NCBI RefSeq assembly: GCF_007827815.1
Contig: NZ_VITH01000015.1
Span: 1-64,000, forward strand
Source: Azospirillum brasilense
Lineage (GTDB): Bacteria; Pseudomonadota; Alphaproteobacteria; Azospirillales; Azospirillaceae
DNA length: 64,000 bases
Reading direction: 5' to 3'
The translations under genes were made by a program, and so were the position numbers. Below, piece by piece: positions 59,289-64,000 of the stretch. Positions within the stretch are counted from its first letter, which is position 1; every line of letters begins with the position of its first letter. Under the pieces are notes generated by a model. That model made no database searches. It was not told the DNA's origin and worked only from the letters and a program-made list of their open reading frames with translations.

Positions 59289-60860
59289 TCAATCCTTCGA
59301 CACGCGGTCGAGCAACAGGAAGAAGGACGGCTCCAGCGCGAAGCCGCGCACCGCCGCGGTGGTGACGGCGTTCTGCTTCCAGTGCGCCACGAAGGCCCAG
59401 GGCGCATCCTCCACGATAATGCGCTCGGCCTGCCGGTAGAGCGCCCCCCGCTCGTCCCGGTCGCCGCTGCGCCGCGCCCGTTCCAGCAGCCGGTCAAGCT
59501 CCGGATTCGCGTAGTAGCCGGAGTTGAACCCGCCCTCTTCCGGCAGGGCGCCGGAGCGCAGGGTCAAGTACGGCAGGGTGTCAGGATCGTTGGTCATCCA
59601 GGCCATTTCGGCCATGTCCGCCGCCTCGCCCAGCCCGCCGTTCACCCGCGCCAGGAAGCTGTTCCATTCGTAGGTTTCGATGGTGACGGCCAACCCCACG
59701 GCGGCGAGGTTCGCCTGGATCGCCGTTCCCATGGCGACGGAGTCGAGCATCCCGGACCCGCCCTCCGCCACATAGAAGGTGAGCCGCGCGCCCTCCGCCC
59801 TGGCCTCCTTCAGCAGCGCCCGCGCCCTGTCCGGGTCGTAGGGATAGCCCGTGGCCGCGGGGTCGGTGGCCCAGTCGAAGGCGGGGGCGGTGGGGCCACG
59901 GGCCGGGATCGCCGTGCCCTGCAAAATGCTATCGGCGATGGCCCGCTTGTCGATGGCGTAATTCACCGCCTGCCGGACGCGACGGTCCTTCAGCGGCCCG
60001 TGCCGGGTGTTCAGGATCAGGAACCACAGGTGCGGCCCGGCCTGCTCGTGCACCCGGAAGCCGTCGCCGTCGCGGAACTGGGACAGGGCGTCCGCCGGCA
60101 CCTCCACCATCACGTCCAGGCCGCCGGCCAGCATCTCCATCGCGCGGGTGTTGGGGTCGCTGACCGGGCGGAAGATCACCGCGCGCAGTTTGGCGGGTGT
60201 GCCCCAATAGTCCGGGTTGCGCTCGATGGTCAGGCGCCGGCTGCCCTGCCACTCGACGAAGCGGAAGGGTCCGGTGCCGACCGGCCGCCGGCCGAACCCC
60301 CGGCCCTCCTTCATCACGGCCGTGGGCGAGACGATCAGGCCGGTCGGGTAGGCGAGGTTCGAGAGGAAGGGCGCGAAGGGCTCCTTCAGCGTGATGCGGA
60401 CGGTGAGCGGGTCCGGCGCCTCGACCCGGTCGATGGCCGCGAAGAAGAAGGCCAGCGGGAAGGGGCCGGTGTCGGCGGCGGGGTGCGTCCTGTCCAGCAT
60501 GCGGTCGAAGTTGAACTTCACCGCCTGCGCGTCGCAGGGCGTGCCGTCGTGGAAGGTGACGCCCGGACGCAGCGTGAAGCGGTAGGTCAGCCCGTCGTCG
60601 GAGACGCTCCAGCGCTCAGCCAGAGCGGGCTCGACGTCCAGGGTTCCAGGCCGGTAGCGGACCAGCCCTTCATAGAGGTTGACCAGGATGCGGAAGTCGT
60701 TGGTGGCGGTGCTGACCGCCGGGTCCAGCGACGCCGGTTCGGCGATCTGGCCGACGACCAGCACGTCCTTCGGCACCGGCGCCGCCCGGAGCGGCGCGCC
60801 CGGCAAGGCGAGAAGAGCGCCGAGGAGCAGGCCCGCGAGCGCGCGTCGGAATCCGGTCAT
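59289..60860 (-). CDS. ABC transporter peptide/nickel-type binding protein (SBP_bac_5)
   Basis: A 523-residue exported protein with signal peptide 1-27 (LLLGALLALPGAPLRA). Marks: LVVGQIAEPASLDPAVS, RFTLRPGVTFHDGTP, VKFNFDRMLD, RRPVGTGPFRFVEW and DRRVRQAVNYAIDKRAI. Ligands of this family include di- and oligopeptides, nickel chelates and glutathione; the precise one is unknown. First gene of a three-gene operon with the permease and the fused chain. Confidence 0.92.
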   Translation of the reverse strand: MTGFRRALAGLLLGALLALPGAPLRAAPVPKDVLVVGQIAEPASLDPAVSTATNDFRILVNLYEGLVRYRPGTLDVEPALAERWSVSDDGLTYRFTLRPGVTFHDGTPCDAQAVKFNFDRMLDRTHPAADTGPFPLAFFFAAIDRVEAPDPLTVRITLKEPFAPFLSNLAYPTGLIVSPTAVMKEGRGFGRRPVGTGPFRFVEWQGSRRLTIERNPDYWGTPAKLRAVIFRPVSDPNTRAMEMLAGGLDVMVEVPADALSQFRDGDGFRVHEQAGPHLWFLILNTRHGPLKDRRVRQAVNYAIDKRAIADSILQGTAIPARGPTAPAFDWATDPAATGYPYDPDRARALLKEARAEGARLTFYVAEGGSGMLDSVAMGTAIQANLAAVGLAVTIETYEWNSFLARVNGGLGEAADMAEMAWMTNDPDTLPYLTLRSGALPEEGGFNSGYYANPELDRLLERARRSGDRDERGALYRQAERIIVEDAPWAFVAHWKQNAVTTAAVRGFALEPSFFLLLDRVSKD

Positions 60861-60953
60861 TGCGTCCCAGCCGTCGAAGTCGATCCGACCTTATCAATGC
60901 CGGGAGGGGGAGGTTGTTGCGCCGCTTCCGCTCGGCCGAGGGTGCGTTGCGGG

Positions 60954-61862
60954 TCAGTCCGGCTCGCGGCAGGCGGCGAGAATCCGCCCGCGCAGCCAGC
61001 GGTGGGCCGGATCGGCGTCCTGCCGGGGATGCCACATCTGCGTCACCACGACCTCGTCCAAGACGGTGGCCAGACCGGCGGGAAGCGGCAGGGTGCGCAC
61101 CCCGGCCACGCCTGCGGCGAGCTGGCGTTCGGACACCAGCGCGGTCAGGTCGGAGGCACGGACGATCGCCAGGGCCGCCGGGAAGCTCGGCACCACCGCC
61201 ACCACCTTGCGGGCGAGGCCGAGGGCGGCCAGCGCCTCGTCCATGCGGTCGCGCACCAGCCCGCGCCGCGAGGTCAGCACATGGCCGCAGGCTGCGTACT
61301 GGTCCGGCGTCACCGCCTCCAGGTGGGCCAGGGGGTGATCCTCCCGCACGGCGGCGACCAGCCGGTCGCGCAGCAGGCTCTGCACCTTCAGCTCCGGCGT
61401 GGTTTCCGAATGCACCCCGATGTCGAGGTCGATCAGCCCGTCGCGCAACGCCTGCGCGTCGCGGTTGCCTCGCGGCGCGAAGCGCAGAAGGACGCCGGGC
61501 GCTTCGGCGGCGACGCGGCCGACCAGCCGGGCCGCGTAGACCTCGATGAAGCTCTCGCTGGCGCGCAGGGTGAAGCCGCGCTCCAGCCGGGCGATGTCGA
61601 TGGCCTCCGCCGGACGCAGCACCGCGCGGACCTCCTCGGCGAGGCCGGGCACCCGCTCCCGCAACTGGACGGCCCGCGGCGTCGGGACGAGGCCGCGCCC
61701 GGCCCGGACGAGCAGCGGGTCGCCGGTGACCGCGCGCAGGCGCGCCAGGGTGCGGCTCATCGCGGACTCGCTGAGGCCGAGCCGGCGCGCCGCCTTGACG
61801 ACGCTGCCCTCCGACAGCAGCGCATCGAGCGCGAGGAGGAGGTTGAGATCGGGATCGGCCAT
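60954..61862 (-). CDS. LysR-family regulator
   Basis: A 302-residue regulator opening MADPDLNLLLALDALLSEGSVVKAARRLGLSESAMSRTLARLR, the NodD/PcaQ-like style in which DLNLL.ALDALL precedes the helix-turn-helix. The effector domain follows (SFIEVYAARLVGRV). Start 61862 is used because the upstream frame is out of family. Divergent from an MFS exporter gene; a dyad lies between them, so it likely controls that gene. Confidence 0.9.
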   Translation of the reverse strand: MADPDLNLLLALDALLSEGSVVKAARRLGLSESAMSRTLARLRAVTGDPLLVRAGRGLVPTPRAVQLRERVPGLAEEVRAVLRPAEAIDIARLERGFTLRASESFIEVYAARLVGRVAAEAPGVLLRFAPRGNRDAQALRDGLIDLDIGVHSETTPELKVQSLLRDRLVAAVREDHPLAHLEAVTPDQYAACGHVLTSRRGLVRDRMDEALAALGLARKVVAVVPSFPAALAIVRASDLTALVSERQLAAGVAGVRTLPLPAGLATVLDEVVVTQMWHPRQDADPAHRWLRGRILAACREPD

Positions 61863-61890
61863 GGAGCCCGAGGCTAACACATGGCGCTTG

Positions 61891-61909
61891 GTGCAGGAAT
61901 AACCTGCAC
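61891..61909. promoter_or_regulatory. GTGCAGG-N5-CCTGCAC dyad between LysR and MFS genes
   Basis: GTGCAGG (61891-61897) and CCTGCAC (61903-61909) are perfect inverted arms, 28 bases upstream of the LysR start. Another dyad, CGCTTGG (61885-61891) and CCAAGCG (61930-61936), overlaps it. Both are candidate sites for the divergently encoded regulator. Confidence 0.55.
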
Positions 61910-61973
61910 GGGCGGCGTCTTCCGCCATGCCAAGCGGAGAGCGACATTGATCCAACCCCTGTTGGAGACGCCA

Positions 61974-63389
61974 ATGCCCCGTTCCGCCCTTGCCCGAACA
62001 CCCGATTCCCCGCATCCCGACGGGCTGCCCATGCCCCGCCGCGCCGTGGCCGGCGCGTCCGTCATCGCGGCGATTGTGCTCGTCGTGCTCGACGCCGCCA
62101 TCGCCAACCTCGCCCTGCCGACCGTCGCCAACACGCTCGGAGTTCCACCCGCCGACACCGTCTGGATCATCACCGCCTACCAGCTGGCGCTGGTGATCGC
62201 GCTCCTGCCCGTCGGCGCCCTCGGCGAGAGTCTCGGGCACCGCCGGGTGTTCACCGGCGGGGTGCTGCTGTTCACCGTGGCCTCCGCCGGCTGCGCCCTG
62301 GCGCCGACGCTGCCCTGGCTGATCGCCGCGCGCTTCGTGCAGGGGCTCGGCGGCGCGGCGGTGATGGCGCTGGGCGTCGCGCTGCTGCGCTTCGTCTATC
62401 CGCAGCGGCTGCTCGGCGCCGCCATCGGCTGGAACGCCCTGGCCATCGCGCTGGCCTCGGCGGCGGGACCGACGATTGGAGCGGGCATCCTCGCCGTCGC
62501 CCCCTGGCCCGTCCTGTTCGCGGTCAACATCCCGGTCGGGATCGTGGTTCTGGCGACCGCCCGCGCGCTGCCCGCCGTCGCGGGAACCAAGCGCCGCCTC
62601 GATCCCGCCAGCGTCGCCCTCAACACCGGCTTCTTCGCCGCCCTGGTGATGGGGGCCGAGACCGTCGCGGCGCAGCCCCTGCGCGGCGGCGCGCTGCTGC
62701 TGGCCGCGGCGCTCTGCCTCGCCGGGCTGGTCCGGCGCGAAAAGGACCGCGAGGCGCCGCTGGTGCCGCTCGACCTGCTGCGGGTGCGCTCGTTCCGCCT
62801 GTCGGTGGTCGCCTCCGTCCTCTGCTTCACCGGCCAGATGGCCGCCGCCGTGGCCCTGCCCTTCTACCTGCAGCACGGGCTCGGCCAGGGCATCGTCACG
62901 GCGGGGCTGTTCCTGGTGCCGTGGCCGCTGGCGACCGCCGTCGCCGCACCCATCGCCGGCCGGCTGTCCGACCGTGTGGGAACGGGCTGGCTGTGCGCGG
63001 TGGGCGGCCTGCTGCTCGCCGCCGGCCTCGCCCTGTCGGCGGCCTGGCCGCTGGAACAGGACCCGCGGCCGCTGCTGGCCTTCATGGTGATGTGCGGGTT
63101 CGGCTTCGGGCTGTTCCAGACGCCCAACAACCGCAACATGCTGCTGACCGTGCCCAAGGCGCGCAGCGGCGCCGCCGGCGGGATGCAGGGCACCGCGCGT
63201 CTGGTCGGCCAGACCGCCGGCGCGGTGCTGATGACCGTGCTGTTCTCGCTGCTGTCCGGCCCGGAGGCGGCACCGCGCCTCGGCCTCGCCGTGGCCGCCG
63301 CCCTCACCCTGGTTGCCGGCCTGACCAGCCTGCTGCGCGTCCCTGCGAAAGGCGCGGCGGAGGCCGTAGAGGCGCCGGCCCTCCGGTGA
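61974..63389 (+). CDS. MFS transporter, DHA2 (14-span) drug-efflux type
   Basis: A 471-residue transporter. Family features are LDAAIANLALPTVANTLG (motif D1-like), WIITAYQLALVIALLPVGALGESLGHRRVF (motif A) and ARFVQGLGGAAVMALGVALLRFVYP. It probably exports drugs or small organic compounds by proton antiport. ATG 61974 has GGAG seven bases upstream. LysR-controlled in all likelihood. Convergent with the VOC gene, three bases apart. Confidence 0.9.
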   Translation: MPRSALARTPDSPHPDGLPMPRRAVAGASVIAAIVLVVLDAAIANLALPTVANTLGVPPADTVWIITAYQLALVIALLPVGALGESLGHRRVFTGGVLLFTVASAGCALAPTLPWLIAARFVQGLGGAAVMALGVALLRFVYPQRLLGAAIGWNALAIALASAAGPTIGAGILAVAPWPVLFAVNIPVGIVVLATARALPAVAGTKRRLDPASVALNTGFFAALVMGAETVAAQPLRGGALLLAAALCLAGLVRREKDREAPLVPLDLLRVRSFRLSVVASVLCFTGQMAAAVALPFYLQHGLGQGIVTAGLFLVPWPLATAVAAPIAGRLSDRVGTGWLCAVGGLLLAAGLALSAAWPLEQDPRPLLAFMVMCGFGFGLFQTPNNRNMLLTVPKARSGAAGGMQGTARLVGQTAGAVLMTVLFSLLSGPEAAPRLGLAVAAALTLVAGLTSLLRVPAKGAAEAVEAPALR

Positions 63390-63392
63390 TCG

Positions 63393-63872
63393 TCAGCCGC
63401 GCCGCGCGGCCTCGATCGCGGCGATGTCGATCTTCGTCATGCCCATCATCGCTTCGAAGGCGCGCCGCGCTTCCTCGCCGCCGGCCGCCAGCGCCTCGGT
63501 CAGCACGCGCGGCGTGATCTGCCAGGAGACGCCCCAGCGGTCCTTGCACCAGCCGCAGGCGCTTTCCTGCCCGCCGTTTCCGACGATGGCGTTCCAGTAG
63601 CGGTCGGTCTCCTCCTGATCGTCGGTGGCGATCTGGAACGAGAAGGCTTCGGTGTGCTGGAACGTCGGCCCGCCGTTGAGGCCGAGGCAGGGAATGCCGG
63701 CGACGGTGAACTGAACCGTCAGCACGTCGCCCGCCTTGCCGGACGGATAGTCGGCGGGCGCGCGGTGAACGGCCCCCACCGAACTGTCGGGAAAGACCGT
63801 GGCGTAAAAACGGGCCGCGGCCTCCGCGTCCGTATCGTACCAGAGGCAGATGGTGTTTTTGGCGGTCGTCAT
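63393..63872 (-). CDS. VOC/PhnB-like glyoxalase-fold protein
   Basis: A 159-residue protein of the 3-demethylubiquinone-9 3-methyltransferase-like (PhnB/YjdN) VOC group: TICLWYDTDAEAAARFYATVFPDSSVG, GIPCLGLNGGPTFQHTEAFSFQIATDDQEETDRYWNAIV and GWCKDRWGVSWQITP. The family name is misleading; function is unknown. AAGGGA precedes ATG 63872. Confidence 0.88.
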   Translation of the reverse strand: MTTAKNTICLWYDTDAEAAARFYATVFPDSSVGAVHRAPADYPSGKAGDVLTVQFTVAGIPCLGLNGGPTFQHTEAFSFQIATDDQEETDRYWNAIVGNGGQESACGWCKDRWGVSWQITPRVLTEALAAGGEEARRAFEAMMGMTKIDIAAIEAARRG

Positions 63873-63971
63873 GGCGTGTCCCTTCCCTGTCGGAGCGTTG
63901 CCGATGCGCGTGAGGATACGCCCCCGCCCTTGTTGACGGGAAGGTTGCAATCCCTTTTGCAGAGGTGGCCC

Positions 63972-64000
63972 ATGAGCGACCCGAAGACGCCGGACGACGC
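63972..64000 (+). CDS. start of a gene cut by the window edge
   Basis: ATG with AGAGGTGG just upstream begins MSDPKTPDD and is still open at the window edge. Too short to assign, but the ribosome site and divergent position to the VOC gene make a real start likely. Confidence 0.4.

Noticed and set aside
1..64000. tRNA, rRNA, CRISPR arrays, phage genes
   Set aside because: I looked for cloverleaf-like and repeat-spacer patterns by eye and for phage structural or integrase proteins in the translated frames; none was evident. A tRNA scan would be decisive.

Overview
The window is GC-rich (apart from a few AT-rich patches) and gene-dense. Its content points to an alphaproteobacterium of the Azospirillum type: many ABC and TRAP uptake systems with adjacent catabolic genes, LysR/IclR/TetR regulators, a DUF1127 protein, and a dor-type sulfoxide respiration locus. 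The genus is inferred from gene style; there is no rRNA or other marker here.

Layout. 1-9.7 kb: DUF1127 mini-protein, MepA-type murein endopeptidase, an orphan TRAP binding protein, a DUF485/ActP-type carboxylate symporter pair, a phytochelatin-synthase-like exported protease with a small lipoprotein, and a large three-CBM beta-helix protein. 9.7-30 kb: an accessory block bounded by related repeats that look like ends of a Tn7/Tn5053-type transposon. It carries acuR-acuI (acrylyl-CoA reductase and its regulator), a dorC/D/A-like DMSO respiration operon, divergent dorS-dorR-like regulators, and a TetR-controlled polyamine-type ABC importer with a CoA ligase and an enoyl-CoA hydratase. IS110, ISL3 and IS256 remnants and a truncated PEP mutase-family gene lie among and after them.

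30-37.1 kb: envelope-related genes (CorC-type CBS protein, small exported protein, amidoligase, OmpR/HK two-component pair, UppP, DedA). 37.1-45.1 kb: a LysR-controlled operon of SDR, two-subunit transketolase, TRAP transporter and 3-hydroxyisobutyrate-dehydrogenase-family enzyme. 45.1-46.7 kb: an intact IS50-like insertion sequence with perfect ends and a 9-bp target duplication. 48.2-55.8 kb: an FAD-linked dehydrogenase, ABC importer with a fused permease, DapA-family aldolase/lyase and IclR regulator. 55.8-60.9 kb: a peptide/nickel-type ABC importer whose second permease and both ATPases are one polypeptide. 61-64 kb: divergent LysR/MFS pair, a VOC protein and the start of one more gene.

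The most unusual items are: the DorC-position cytochrome, where a two-haem alcohol-dehydrogenase-type cytochrome replaces the NapC/NirT part but the TorC/DorC C-terminal haem domain is kept; the coupling of acuRI to dor genes inside a block with transposon-like borders; the amidoligase beside a two-component/UppP/DedA envelope set; and the DppC-DppD-DppF triple fusion.
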